Positions 1-9,679 of a stretch of DNA of 64,000 nt are shown piece after piece. A program made the position numbers and the translations under genes. This stretch comes from Bacillus massilinigeriensis (GTDB lineage: Bacteria > Bacillota > Bacilli > Bacillales > Cytobacillaceae), in NCBI RefSeq assembly GCF_900117315.1, contig NZ_LT630337.1, positions 56,780 to 120,779 on the forward strand, read 5' to 3'. Position 1 is the stretch's first letter. Each line of letters starts with the position of its first letter. The notes under the pieces are model-generated. The model saw nothing but the letters and a program-made list of their open reading frames with translations, did not search any database and was not told the origin of the DNA.

Positions 1-1648
<1,648 letters not shown>

Positions 1649-1651
1649 CAT

Positions 1652-1687
1652 AAAAAAGTAGCTATTATTTAGCTGCTTTTTTTATTT
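1652..1687 (+). terminator. rRNA operon terminator
   Basis: AAAAAGTAGCT and AGCTGCTTTTT form an 11-bp stem (one G-U pair) around ATTATTT, followed by a T-run. It ends transcription of the rrn operon. The ISL3 element begins 13 bases further on. Confidence 0.85.
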
Positions 1688-1700
1688 GAAATAATATATA

Positions 1701-1724
1701 GGGTATTCGGATTTTATGGTGGAA
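1701..1724 (+). repeat. Left terminal inverted repeat of the first ISL3 element
   Basis: Starts GGGTATTCGGATTTTATGGT and lies 7 bases beyond the transposase stop codon region. It matches the right end at 3704-3727 in 20 of 24 positions, which fixes the outer border of the element. Confidence 0.75.
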
Positions 1725-1730
1725 AAGGGC

Positions 1731-3053
1731 TTATAAATCACCCTTCTCCAAATTCTTAATAAGTGTGGAAAAATCGACACCAAAGTTGTCTGTAATGTCG
1801 TGATCAGTCACTTCAAACCAACTGAAATTATCGTATAGCATAGCTTTGTTAAAAGCACTCGAATTAAATCGTGGTTTACGCTTCTTATGGAGCTTCTCAT
1901 TGAACAGGATTTTGGCTCGTAAGGCATCAAAAGAGTAACCTCTACCCATTCGCTCTACCTGCCTAATAATGCTATTAATTGACTCCGTATAAGCGTTAGT
2001 GAGCCTTTTATCAAAGTAGTTAAATATTTCTTCTTGCCCGTTGTCTCCGGCTCTCACAAGGTCTTTATAAGCGTCTTTATAGTTACTGGACATACAACTG
2101 TGTCTCCATTGACTATAACGAAGTAGACCTTCATCTGGATCAGGAGTATCCCAAATCCAGTAAAACTCTTCTTTAAGTTCATAGGCTTCTTTCAAAGCAG
2201 GAAGATTATCTAACCAAGTCTCTAAGAGGAATAATTCACGTTCATTTAGATCGTGTTTACGCTTTAGAAGGATAAACCTTTCACGCATAAGGGTACGTCT
2301 TTCTTTTTGGCTCATTTGGGTTTTCAAAGACTTTCTGACGTTATCTAAGGCTTGATTAGCCATTCTAACTACATGGAACTTATCTACGACAACTTTAGCG
2401 TGTGGAAGGACAGTGTTCACTGCGTCTTTGTAGGGCTTCCACATATCCATTGTGACGTACTCAATATAAGTCCTGTCACTGATTTCTGAAAGACGTTGGA
2501 TGACTGTTTCCTTGTTACGGTTAGGCTTTATGTCATAGATAGTCCTGCGTTCAACATTAGTCAATACAAGCCGAGGTTTACGAATAATATGTATCTCGTC
2601 TATCCCAAGCCATTTAGGAGTCTCAAACTGGTATTCACGTTCTTTGAGTGCCACATAATCCTTAAAGACGTTCCTAACGGTTTTCTCGTCAACACCAACG
2701 CTTTCTGCGACTTCTACAAAGGTCTTAGACATGGATTGCTCTTGAATGGACTTTAAAAGCCTTTTGGTCATACTACGCTTTTCATCAACGGATATTAGGC
2801 GTTCCCAGAAGGTAGATCCGCATTCATGACACTTGTATCGTCTGCGGTTCAATTGTAAGCCCACTCGCTTTAAACGAATTGGCAAATCCATAATTAGTTT
2901 CATTCTTGAACTGTGTTTGTACAACTTGTCAAAACCACATTCAGGACAACGTTCAGGTGGCTCGACTGCTTCAACTTTAAACATCATATCGGTGTCATTT
3001 TCTTGTGGTGGTTCAATTGCAGTTAGATCTGAAAGACATAGTAGGTCTGTCAT
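1731..3053 (-). CDS. ISL3 family transposase
   Basis: A 440-residue transposase. It has the family's N-terminal zinc ribbon (CPEC near residue 36-39, CHEC near 75-78), a helix-turn-helix segment (VAESVGVDEKTVRNVFKDY) and a DDE catalytic domain with LGIDEIH (Asp near 152), VTMDMWKPY and the late TNAYTESIN Glu. I chose the ATG at 3053 because AAAGG lies 9 bases upstream of it; an in-frame ATG at 3062 directly abuts that Shine-Dalgarno and is less likely. The gene appears full length, so the element may be active. It is distinct in sequence from the ISL3 transposase at 53810-55054. Confidence 0.93.
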   Translation of the reverse strand: MTDLLCLSDLTAIEPPQENDTDMMFKVEAVEPPERCPECGFDKLYKHSSRMKLIMDLPIRLKRVGLQLNRRRYKCHECGSTFWERLISVDEKRSMTKRLLKSIQEQSMSKTFVEVAESVGVDEKTVRNVFKDYVALKEREYQFETPKWLGIDEIHIIRKPRLVLTNVERRTIYDIKPNRNKETVIQRLSEISDRTYIEYVTMDMWKPYKDAVNTVLPHAKVVVDKFHVVRMANQALDNVRKSLKTQMSQKERRTLMRERFILLKRKHDLNERELFLLETWLDNLPALKEAYELKEEFYWIWDTPDPDEGLLRYSQWRHSCMSSNYKDAYKDLVRAGDNGQEEIFNYFDKRLTNAYTESINSIIRQVERMGRGYSFDALRAKILFNEKLHKKRKPRFNSSAFNKAMLYDNFSWFEVTDHDITDNFGVDFSTLIKNLEKGDL

Positions 3054-3097
3054 GTTGTTCATCCTTTAAACAGAAGGTGGGATATGTCCCTGCCTCG

Positions 3098-3547
3098 TTA
3101 CTGTATAGGAACTAATATTTCACACAAATGATTATCAATCATTGGTGAAGTATATCTTTCTATAATTGGTTGTTCTCTTATTGATAGATTATTTCTTTCT
3201 ATCTCAGAAAAAATATTGCCCCAAAATTCACTGACTGCCTCTTTTGTATGGTCAAGCAAGAAAACAGCATATTTCCCACCAGAAAATTCACCAACTTGAG
3301 CTGGTTTTTCCACATTAAAATCTTTATTTATAACAACGCAAACATCATAACGACATTCCTCTTTAGGAGTAATCTCTGGGTTATCTTGCGGTATACCTAA
3401 AATTGTAGAATTATCAAATACACCATTCGATTTTGCCCACTTTTTAAAATTCTCCATTAATTCTTTGTTTTGCTTTTCACCATATTCCCCAACATTTCGG
3501 AAATAAGCAATCTTTGATTCAGGTAATTCTTCAATAGTTATTTTCAT
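3098..3547 (-). CDS. GyrI-like / AraC-effector-binding domain protein, IS passenger
   Basis: A 149-residue single-domain protein of the GyrI-like small-molecule-binding type (SHS2/BacR-effector fold). Recognisable landmarks are the opening beta strand with IEELPESKIAYFRNVGEYG, the central GIPQDNPEITPKEECRYDVCVVI and the C-terminal FSGGKYAVFLLDHT and IERYTSP segments. It has no DNA-binding domain, so it would act as a stand-alone ligand binder; family members bind drugs or inhibit gyrase, but its substrate is unknown. AAAGGAGG lies 8 bases before the ATG. It sits upstream of the transposase in the same orientation and inside the terminal repeats, 44 bases from the transposase, so it moves with the element. 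Confidence 0.85.
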   Translation of the reverse strand: MKITIEELPESKIAYFRNVGEYGEKQNKELMENFKKWAKSNGVFDNSTILGIPQDNPEITPKEECRYDVCVVINKDFNVEKPAQVGEFSGGKYAVFLLDHTKEAVSEFWGNIFSEIERNNLSIREQPIIERYTSPMIDNHLCEILVPIQ

Positions 3548-3648
3548 ATTTTAATCCTCCTTTCTTAGATAAGGTAATTCGATTTAAAATGTTTTTCAAG
3601 TTCATTTTTAAAAGAATTTGATTATAGTATGGTTTAATTAATCCATTA

Positions 3649-3666
3649 TTCCACTATATAATCCGA
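3649..3666 (-). repeat. Second, internal copy of the right-end motif
   Basis: TTCCACTATATAATCCGA repeats the core of the right end (3704-3721) with one mismatch, 55 bases further in. It matches the left end in 16 of 18 positions. It lacks the GGGTCT tip, so it looks like an extra transposase-binding site or a relic of an earlier end. Confidence 0.65.
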
Positions 3667-3703
3667 TTTATGATGTAATTTTATCAAGCAATTAAAATAG
3701 TAA

Positions 3704-3727
3704 TTCCACTATATATTCCGAAGACCC
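3704..3727 (-). repeat. Right terminal inverted repeat of the first ISL3 element
   Basis: Read inward it is GGGTCTTCGGAATATATAGT, the counterpart of the left end. Confidence 0.75.
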
Positions 3728-3969
3728 AAAATATATAAACATAAAGTTTAATTTGTTGAAATATACATGCAACCTTGATAAGAGATAGAATCCTTTTAAT
3801 AACTGAAGTATTCGGCATGAGTGAAAAAATTTTATTGAAATAATAGAAAATGGGCATAGTATAAATGCAAAAGTGATGTTAAATAAGAAAGGTAATGTCG
3901 AAATATAAGAAGTGAATATTGTTTCTATCACTAAACAGGAGATTTCCAATCATTAAGGAGGTCTTTAAG

Positions 3970-4016
3970 AATAGGCTGTCTTTTTTCGGTACCAGTACCA
4001 TAAAAGACAGCCTATT
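3970..4016. terminator. Strong bidirectional hairpin
   Basis: AATAGGCTGTCTTTT (3970-3984) and AAAAGACAGCCTATT (4002-4016) form a perfect 15-bp stem with an 18-base loop; runs of T on both strands fit a bidirectional rho-independent terminator. No intact gene lies immediately beside it, so it may be left over from genes lost in this intergenic region (3728-4375). That region otherwise shows no gene except the short remnant at 4058-4216. Confidence 0.6.
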
Positions 4017-4057
4017 TTATTAAGTGAAGCAATCATCTTCCAATATAAAAACCACTT

Positions 4058-4216
4058 CTATCTTCTATCAGGAGCATGGACGATATGAACTTCAGATTCG
4101 TTTCGGGACATTACATAAATTTCATCTTGATAAATACCAAAATTATATAGTGTGATGGTGTATTGACTATTCATCTTCCATTTTCCTGTGAGTTTCCCTT
4201 GAGTAAAATGTTCCAT
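4058..4216 (-). pseudogene. Short open frame, probable gene remnant
   Basis: A 52-codon frame (ATG at 4216) reading MEHFTQGKLTGKW... to ...VHIVHAPDRR. The composition is protein-like (GKLTGKWKMNSQY, IYQDEIYVMSRNE) and the frame stays open upstream of the ATG for about 15 codons without a convincing start or Shine-Dalgarno. This suggests the 3' end of a decayed gene. I do not recognise the family. It could also be a chance frame. Confidence 0.3.
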
Positions 4217-4375
4217 GAATAATTTCCGTTTGCATTTAATAGAGCTGACTGTGCTGACTGATTAATTACCAAGAGTCGTTGATAGATTTAGGAAAGGATA
4301 TCGAAAAAACTTTTTGTTAAACTATATATGAATGAACTGCCATCTCAACAATAAAATGATAGTGAGGAAAAATGA

Positions 4376-4570
4376 ATGGCCAATGGGAAGAAACAATTAT
4401 TTGAAGTACATGAAAATGAAACAATCGATGAATGTATAGAGCGTATGAAAAAAGAAGGATACACTCCTACAAGAAGAATGGAAAAACCTATTTTCAAAGA
4501 GATTATTCAAGGGAATGAAAAAAGATATGAGCCTGTTGGAAGACAAATTGTATTTGAGGGAAAAAAATGA
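4376..4570 (+). CDS. yebG: NETI motif-containing protein (YebG-like)
   Basis: A 64-residue protein with the defining NETI motif near residue 14 (HENETIDECIERMKKEGYTPTRR). The family is small, basic and of unknown function, and in B. subtilis its member YebG is encoded just before the purine operon, as here. GAGGAAAA precedes the ATG by a few bases; the ATG four bases upstream is in another frame. It ends only 9 bases before the first PurBox. Confidence 0.9.
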   Translation: MANGKKQLFEVHENETIDECIERMKKEGYTPTRRMEKPIFKEIIQGNEKRYEPVGRQIVFEGKK

Positions 4571-4578
4571 AGAATAGT

Positions 4579-4625
4579 AAAAAGCGAACATTAACAATGA
4601 TTAGGTCAGAAACGTTCGATATTTT
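4579..4625 (+). promoter_or_regulatory. Two PurBoxes (PurR operator)
   Basis: Two inverted copies of the PurBox core: AAAGCGAACATTA around 4581-4593 and AACGTTCGATATTTT (4611-4625, CGAAC on the minus strand). The boxes are symmetrical about 4601/4602, the arrangement bound by the PurR repressor whose inducer is PRPP. They lie directly upstream of the pur promoter and would repress it when adenine nucleotides are plentiful. Confidence 0.85.
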
Positions 4626-4627
4626 GA

Positions 4628-4673
4628 TTGACATAATAGATACGCAGTTGGTAAGATGTTATTAAGATATAAT
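4628..4673 (+). promoter_or_regulatory. pur operon promoter region
   Basis: A perfect -35 hexamer TTGACA lies at 4628-4633 and a perfect -10 hexamer TATAAT at 4668-4673. They are 34 bases apart, so they cannot be used together. TTGACA pairs with TAAGAT at 4652-4657 (18-bp spacer), whereas TATAAT has only a weak -35. One or both starts may be used; either lies upstream of the riboswitch. Confidence 0.6.
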
Positions 4674-4684
4674 ATGGAAGAAAC

Positions 4685-4757
4685 ACCCTCGTATAATAAT
4701 GGGAATATGGCCCATAAGTCTCTACCCGATGACCGTAAATTATCGGACTATGAGGGA
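4685..4757 (+). promoter_or_regulatory. Purine riboswitch (guanine type)
   Basis: The three-way junction of the purine aptamer is clear: P1 (CCCTC 4686-4690 with GAGGG 4752-4756), P2 loop ATATGG, J2/3 TCTCTACC, P3 with loop CCGTAAAT, and J3/1 GACTATGA. The C in GACTATGA is the specificity base that selects guanine or hypoxanthine rather than adenine. Ligand binding stabilises P1 and lets the downstream terminator form, switching the pur operon off. Confidence 0.95.
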
Positions 4758-4824
4758 AAGGAATATGCCCGGTAATTGGGTCTTTTTGGTTGCGTTTTTG
4801 CAACATAAAAGAAACGAAGCTTTG

Positions 4825-4876
4825 AAGCCCGGACAAATTGCTTTCTCTAAAGACGAGAGCAATTTGTTTTGGGCTT
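4825..4876 (+). terminator. Riboswitch-controlled attenuator hairpin
   Basis: AAGCCCGGACAAATTGC... (4825-4847) pairs with GAGAGCAATTTGTTTTGGGC... (4855-4876), a stem of about 22 bp with a small internal loop. The following tract TATTCATTT is only moderately T-rich. The hairpin ends 10 bases before the purE Shine-Dalgarno and is the expression platform of the purine riboswitch. Confidence 0.8.
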
Positions 4877-4896
4877 TATTCATTTGGAGGAGAATG

Positions 4897-5385
4897 ATGA
4901 ACAAACAAGTTGGAGTGATTATGGGGAGCAAATCAGATTGGGAGACAATGAAACATGCATGTGAAGTGTTGGAGAATCTAGAAATACCCTATGAAAAAAA
5001 GGTGGTTTCCGCCCATCGAACTCCCGATTTGATGTTTGATTATGCTGAGAAAGCAAGAGAACGCGGATTGAAGGTAATTATTGCAGGGGCTGGAGGAGCT
5101 GCCCATTTACCTGGAATGGTTGCGGCTAAAACAACGCTACCTGTAATAGGAGTACCCGTGCAATCCAGGGCTTTAAATGGACTTGATTCATTACTATCAA
5201 TTGTTCAAATGCCTGGAGGGGTCCCTGTTGCGACGGTTGCAATTGGAAAATCAGGCGCAACAAATGCAGGCTTGCTCGCAGTGCAAATTTTAGGGGCATT
5301 TGATCAAGAAGTAGCAATGAGATTAGAGAAAATGAGACAGGAAACAAAAAGGACTGTCATTGAAAGTAGTGATGAGCTTGTCTAA
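4897..5385 (+). CDS. purE: N5-carboxyaminoimidazole ribonucleotide mutase PurE
   Basis: A 162-residue class I PurE, the usual length. It converts N5-CAIR (the PurK product) to CAIR. The phosphate-binding motif [12 protein letters not shown] and the AHRTPD and [11 protein letters not shown] motifs are intact. GGAGG (4886-4890) is 6 bases before the ATG at 4897, which is better spaced than the ATG at 4894. The frame runs open much further upstream through the riboswitch, but that part is untranslated leader. It is the first gene of the operon and overlaps purK by 14 bases. Confidence 0.96.
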   Translation: MNKQVGVIMGSKSDWETMKHACEVLENLEIPYEKKVVSAHRTPDLMFDYAEKARERGLKVIIAGAGGAAHLPGMVAAKTTLPVIGVPVQSRALNGLDSLLSIVQMPGGVPVATVAIGKSGATNAGLLAVQILGAFDQEVAMRLEKMRQETKRTVIESSDELV

Positions 5386-6526
5386 TAAAGTAATTTTACC
5401 ATCGCAAACGATAGGAATTATTGGTGGAGGACAATTAGGCAGGATGATGGCTCTTGCAGCAAAAAGGCAGGGTTTTCGAATAGCGGTATTAGACCCAGTG
5501 GAGGATTCCCCATGTGGTCAAGTTTCTGATTATAAAATTGTTGGTGAGTACAGTGACTTAAATGCTGTTAAAAAACTAGCAGAAATAAGTGACGTAATTA
5601 CCTATGAATTTGAAAATATTGATGCAGAATGTTTAGATTGGCTTTGTCATCATGCACACGTTCCCCAAGGTAAGGTGCTCCTAGAAAAGACACAAAATCG
5701 CATCTCAGAAAAGAAGGCCATTGAACAAGCTGAAGTACAGGTTGCACCATATGCAGTAATCAAAACGTTAAATGATATATATGTCCACATAGAGAAACTT
5801 GGCATTCCTGCTGTATTAAAAACAGCAACCGGTGGATATGACGGAAAAGGACAGCTAGTTATTAATGATAGGGATGATATTAAAGAAGCAGAGAAGTTAT
5901 TAGAAAACGGTCTTTGCGTTCTAGAACAGTGGATTCCATTTGAAAAGGAGATTTCAGTTATTATCGTTCGCAGCGTTAGTGGAGAAACCGCTGTTTTTCC
6001 TGTGGGTGAAAATATTCATAAGGAAAATATATTACATGAAACGATTGTACCTGCTCGAATTTCAGACTCCTCTGCAAAGAAGGCTATTGTTATGGCTGAA
6101 AAATTGGCAGAAAGACTTGAGCTTGTTGGAACTCTTGCTGTAGAAATGTTCTTAACTAATGAAGGGGATATTTACATAAATGAACTAGCACCGAGACCAC
6201 ATAATTCTGGTCATTATAGTATTGAAGCTTGTATTACCTCACAATTTGAACAACATATAAGAGCCATATGCAACTGGCCGTTAGGAAGTACGGAATTGTT
6301 AAAACCAGCTGTAATGGTCAATATATTAGGAGAACATCAAGAAAAACTTTTGAAGGAAATACCCCTGTTAAATGATTGGAAAGTCCATTTATATGGAAAG
6401 AAGGAAGCAAAAGTCAAAAGGAAAATGGGCCACGTAACTATATTGCGCGACCAAGTTGAAAAGGCTCTTGAAGAAATTGCAGAGAGTGATATTTGGAATG
6501 AAGTGAAGGAAAAGATCGGAGGATAA
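5372..6526 (+). CDS. purK: 5-(carboxyamino)imidazole ribonucleotide synthase PurK
   Basis: A 384-residue ATP-grasp enzyme that carboxylates AIR with bicarbonate and ATP to N5-CAIR. An N-terminal [13 protein letters not shown] nucleotide-like loop, the ATP-grasp GGYDGKGQ loop and the [12 protein letters not shown] metal/ATP site are all present. I chose the ATG at 5372 by homology to B. subtilis PurK (start just before the IIGGGQLG strand); a TTG at 5360 would add four residues. The start overlaps the purE end, giving translational coupling, and the stop is 4 bases before purB. Confidence 0.95.
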   Translation: MSLSNKVILPSQTIGIIGGGQLGRMMALAAKRQGFRIAVLDPVEDSPCGQVSDYKIVGEYSDLNAVKKLAEISDVITYEFENIDAECLDWLCHHAHVPQGKVLLEKTQNRISEKKAIEQAEVQVAPYAVIKTLNDIYVHIEKLGIPAVLKTATGGYDGKGQLVINDRDDIKEAEKLLENGLCVLEQWIPFEKEISVIIVRSVSGETAVFPVGENIHKENILHETIVPARISDSSAKKAIVMAEKLAERLELVGTLAVEMFLTNEGDIYINELAPRPHNSGHYSIEACITSQFEQHIRAICNWPLGSTELLKPAVMVNILGEHQEKLLKEIPLLNDWKVHLYGKKEAKVKRKMGHVTILRDQVEKALEEIAESDIWNEVKEKIGG

Positions 6527-6530
6527 GACA

Positions 6531-7823
6531 ATGATTGATCGTTACACACGTCCTGAAATGGGAGCCATTTGGACAGAGGAAAACCGTTTTAAAGCATGGT
6601 TAGAGGTTGAAATACTTGCATGTGAGGCATGGGTTGAATTAGGAGAAATACCAAAGGAAGACGTTCAAAAAATTAGAGAAAATGCTTCTTTTGATATTAA
6701 CAGAATTAAGGAAATTGAAGAAGAAACAAGACACGATGTAGTTGCATTCACACGTGCTGTCTCAGAAACTTTAGGGGAAGAAAGAAAGTGGGTGCATTAC
6801 GGTCTAACATCTACAGACGTTGTTGACACAGCACTTTCTTATCTAATTAAACAAGCAAACAACATTCTACTAAAGGATTTAGAAAACTTTATAGAGATTT
6901 TAAAAAATAAAGCACAAGAGCATAAGTATACTGTCATGATGGGACGTACCCATGGTGTTCATGCTGAGCCAACAACCTTTGGACTTAAAATGGCACTTTG
7001 GTATGAAGAAATGAAGCGGAACCTAGAAAGATTTAAACAAGCCGCTGCAGGAATTGAGTTTGGAAAGATTTCAGGGGCAGTTGGTACTTATGCAAATATC
7101 GATCCTTTCGTTGAGAAATATGTGTGTGAAAAACTTGGACTACAACCGGCACCAATCTCTACACAAACCCTACAGAGAGACCGTCATGCACACTACATGT
7201 CAACACTTGCTCTAATTGCAACATCAATAGAAAAGTTTGCAGTTGAGGTACGTGGTTTACAAAAAAGTGAAACACGTGAGGTAGAGGAATTTTTTGCAAA
7301 AGGTCAAAAGGGCTCTTCTGCCATGCCACATAAGCGTAACCCTATCGGCTCTGAAAATATGACTGGTATGGCTCGTGTCATTCGTGGTTATATGCTAACA
7401 GCCTATGAAAATGTTCCATTATGGCATGAAAGGGATATTTCTCATTCATCTGCAGAAAGAATTATCATCCCAGATGCAACGATTGCATTGAATTATATGT
7501 TAAACCGCTTTGGTAATATCCTGAAAAACTTGACAGTATACCCTGAAAATATGAAGAGAAATATGGGTCGTACACTTGGACTAATATACTCACAACGGGT
7601 CCTTTTAGCACTTATCGATAAAGGTCTTACTCGTGAGGAAGCGTACGACACTGTACAACCAAGAGCAATGGAGGCTTGGGAAAAGCAGGTTCCATTCCGT
7701 AGCTTAGTTGAAGCTGATGAAAAGATTACTGCAAAGCTATCACCAGAAGAAATTGCTGATTGCTTCGATTATCGCTATCATTTGAAACCAGTAGACAGTA
7801 TTTTTGAAAAATTGGGCTTGTAA
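6531..7823 (+). CDS. purB: Adenylosuccinate lyase PurB
   Basis: A 430-residue member of the fumarase/aspartase superfamily. It makes AICAR from SAICAR and AMP from adenylosuccinate, so it serves both the main pathway and the AMP branch. The superfamily signature [11 protein letters not shown] (near residue 263-273), [14 protein letters not shown] with the catalytic His and the [13 protein letters not shown] segment are intact. CGGAGGATAAGACA precedes the ATG. It follows purK by 4 bases. Confidence 0.97.
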   Translation: MIDRYTRPEMGAIWTEENRFKAWLEVEILACEAWVELGEIPKEDVQKIRENASFDINRIKEIEEETRHDVVAFTRAVSETLGEERKWVHYGLTSTDVVDTALSYLIKQANNILLKDLENFIEILKNKAQEHKYTVMMGRTHGVHAEPTTFGLKMALWYEEMKRNLERFKQAAAGIEFGKISGAVGTYANIDPFVEKYVCEKLGLQPAPISTQTLQRDRHAHYMSTLALIATSIEKFAVEVRGLQKSETREVEEFFAKGQKGSSAMPHKRNPIGSENMTGMARVIRGYMLTAYENVPLWHERDISHSSAERIIIPDATIALNYMLNRFGNILKNLTVYPENMKRNMGRTLGLIYSQRVLLALIDKGLTREEAYDTVQPRAMEAWEKQVPFRSLVEADEKITAKLSPEEIADCFDYRYHLKPVDSIFEKLGL

Positions 7824-7834
7824 TCGTCTTATCC

Positions 7835-7861
7835 GGGTGAGAATTTTGAAAGGTCTCACCC
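7835..7861 (+). terminator. Hairpin between purB and purC
   Basis: GGGTGAGA and TCTCACCC form a perfect 8-bp stem around a 11-base loop, followed by CTTTT. The T-run is short, so this may be a weak terminator, an mRNA-stability element or an attenuator. It lies in the unusually wide 153-base gap between two genes that are otherwise tightly packed. Confidence 0.45.
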
Positions 7862-7976
7862 CTTTTACGGCTTGAAGATTCCCAATATTCACAAAGTATC
7901 TTTTGAAATAAAATGGATCAGCTAAACTCACTACCTGCTGATACCTTTATTGAGAATAAAAGGAGGCTCTCCAATC

Positions 7977-8684
7977 ATGGAAAAAAGGGAAATGATTTAT
8001 GAAGGAAAAGCCAAAAAGGTATATGCAACAAACGATGAAAACCTAGTGTGGATTGAGTATAAGGATTCTGCAACGGCTTTTAATGGGGAGAAAAAAGCGC
8101 AAATTACAGGAAAAGGCCGTTTGAATAATGAGATTACAAGTTTACTATTTTTAAAGCTTCACGACCAAGGAATTCCAACTCATTTTGTAGAGAAAATATC
8201 AGAAACTGAGCAATTAGTAAAAAGGGTTTCTATCATTCCATTAGAGGTGGTCGTAAGAAATGTAGCAGCTGGAAGCTTTTCAAAGAAATTAGGTATTGAA
8301 GAAGGCAAACCACTTTCTAAACCGATAGTTGAGTTTTATTTTAAAGATGATGATTTAGGTGACCCGTTGATTACGGAAGATCATATTTATGAAATGCAAA
8401 TAGCAACACCATTAGAAGTAGCACAATTAAAGGAAAAGGCTCTAAATGTAGATGTTGTTCTAACTGAATTCTTTGGTGAACTTGGTATTCGCCTAATCGA
8501 CTTTAAACTTGAATTTGGGAAGGATTCAAAAGGAGAAGTTCTTCTTGCAGATGAAATTTCTCCAGATACTTGTAGGTTATGGGATAAGGAAACAAATGAA
8601 AAGCTCGATAAGGATGTTTTCCGCCGTGATTTAGGAGATTTGACAGACACCTATGAAAAACTATTAGCTCGTCTCACAAAATAA
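7977..8684 (+). CDS. purC: SAICAR synthetase PurC
   Basis: A 235-residue phosphoribosylaminoimidazole-succinocarboxamide synthase, joining aspartate to CAIR with ATP. The N-terminal MIYEGKAKKVY ATP-binding segment, the VVRNVAAGS motif and the LADEISPDTCRLWD motif are present. The ATG at 7977 was chosen by alignment with the family start; the frame is open 27 bases upstream, but AAAAGGAGG (7957-7964) overlaps that part. Confidence 0.96.
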   Translation: MEKREMIYEGKAKKVYATNDENLVWIEYKDSATAFNGEKKAQITGKGRLNNEITSLLFLKLHDQGIPTHFVEKISETEQLVKRVSIIPLEVVVRNVAAGSFSKKLGIEEGKPLSKPIVEFYFKDDDLGDPLITEDHIYEMQIATPLEVAQLKEKALNVDVVLTEFFGELGIRLIDFKLEFGKDSKGEVLLADEISPDTCRLWDKETNEKLDKDVFRRDLGDLTDTYEKLLARLTK

Positions 8685-8744
8685 ATCTAGTTTTATTCTT
8701 TAAGGGGAAAATTCAAACGAAAAAACACTTGGAGGTCAATTCGA

Positions 8745-8999
8745 ATGTACAAAGTGAAGGTTTACGTTACTTTAAGGGAGAGCGTTCTAGATCCACAAGG
8801 GACAGCTGTGAAAAACTCATTACACACTCTAAACTACAGCAATGTTGCTGATGTTCGAATTGGAAAGTATATGGAGTTGCTGATTGAAAAGTCCAATCGC
8901 GATGTTGAAGAGGTTGTCAATGAAATATGTGATCGAGTTTTGGCAAATACAGTCATCGAGGACTATCGCTATGAGATAGAGGAGTGTGTTGCTCAGTGA
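8745..8999 (+). CDS. purS: FGAM synthase subunit PurS
   Basis: An 84-residue small subunit of the three-part Gram-positive formylglycinamidine ribonucleotide synthase (PurS-PurQ-PurL). It has the standard beta-alpha-beta pattern beginning [27 protein letters not shown] precedes the ATG. The stop codon overlaps the purQ start codon (GTGA), so the two are translationally coupled in a 1:1 complex. Confidence 0.96.
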   Translation: MYKVKVYVTLRESVLDPQGTAVKNSLHTLNYSNVADVRIGKYMELLIEKSNRDVEEVVNEICDRVLANTVIEDYRYEIEECVAQ

Positions 9000-9679
9000 A
9001 ATTTGCGGTAGTTGTTTTTCCTGGATCTAACTGTGATGTAGATATGTATCATGCTGTGAAAGACGAATTAGGGGAAGAAGTTGAGTATGTATGGCATGAC
9101 TCAGATAACCTTGATGAGTATGATGGCATTCTTCTCCCAGGCGGATTTTCTTATGGGGATTATTTGCGAACAGGTGCAATCGCCCGTTTTAGCAATGTCA
9201 TGAAAGAGGTTGTGAAAGCAGCAGAGGCAGGGAAGCCAATATTGGGAGTGTGCAATGGGTTCCAAATTCTCCTTGAGGCTGGGCTTTTGCCAGGAGCTAT
9301 GCGCCGTAATGAAAGCTTAAAATTTATTTGCAAACCAGTGGAATTGAAAGTAGAAAACAATGAATCAATGTTTTCTTCAACTTATGAACAGGGAGAAATT
9401 ATTACTATTCCAATCGCTCATGGAGAAGGTAATTATTATTGTGATGAAGAGACTTTAGCTAGACTAAAAGAAAACAAGCAAATTGTTTTTACCTATGAAC
9501 AGAATCCCAATGGTAGCTTAGATAATATTGCCGGAATCATGAATGAAAAAGGAAATGTTCTAGGGATGATGCCACATCCTGAAAGAGCGGTTGATGAACT
9601 ATTAGGCGGAGCAGATGGATTAAAGCTGTTCCAATCTATTGTCAAACAATGGAGGGAATCACATGTCGTTAAAGCTTGA
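8996..9679 (+). CDS. purQ: FGAM synthase glutaminase subunit PurQ
   Basis: A 227-residue class I glutamine amidotransferase, the same length as B. subtilis PurQ, supplying ammonia to PurL. The nucleophile elbow GVCNGFQ (Cys near 86), the HGEGNYY segment and the C-terminal MMPHPERA His-Glu pair form the triad. GTG at 8996 is taken as the start because it begins directly before the conserved [13 protein letters not shown] strand and overlaps the purS stop; a GTG at 8984 is less likely. The 3' end overlaps purL by 17 bases. Confidence 0.95.
   Translation: MKFAVVVFPGSNCDVDMYHAVKDELGEEVEYVWHDSDNLDEYDGILLPGGFSYGDYLRTGAIARFSNVMKEVVKAAEAGKPILGVCNGFQILLEAGLLPGAMRRNESLKFICKPVELKVENNESMFSSTYEQGEIITIPIAHGEGNYYCDEETLARLKENKQIVFTYEQNPNGSLDNIAGIMNEKGNVLGMMPHPERAVDELLGGADGLKLFQSIVKQWRESHVVKA

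Larger units (their letters stand above)
1701..3727 (-). mobile_element. ISL3-family insertion sequence with passenger gene
   Basis: The ends are imperfect inverted repeats starting GGGTATTCGGA at 1701 and, read inward on the minus strand, GGGTCTTCGGA from 3727; 20 of the first 24 positions agree. ISL3-family elements have such GG(G/C)T-type ends and 8-bp target duplications. The flanks here are AATATATA (1693-1700) and AAAATATA (3728-3735), 7 of 8 identical in an A+T-rich site. The element (2027 bp) carries the transposase and, unusually, a GyrI-like gene behind it, both on the minus strand. Confidence 0.8.

Noticed and set aside
3692-3949. 85-codon minus-strand frame at the right end of the first IS
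   Set aside because: No ribosome site, hydrophobic chance composition, and it runs across the IS border and inverted repeat.
4699-4896. N-terminal extension of PurE by 66 codons
   Set aside because: That segment is the purine riboswitch and attenuator; the ribosome site and family length support the start at 4897.
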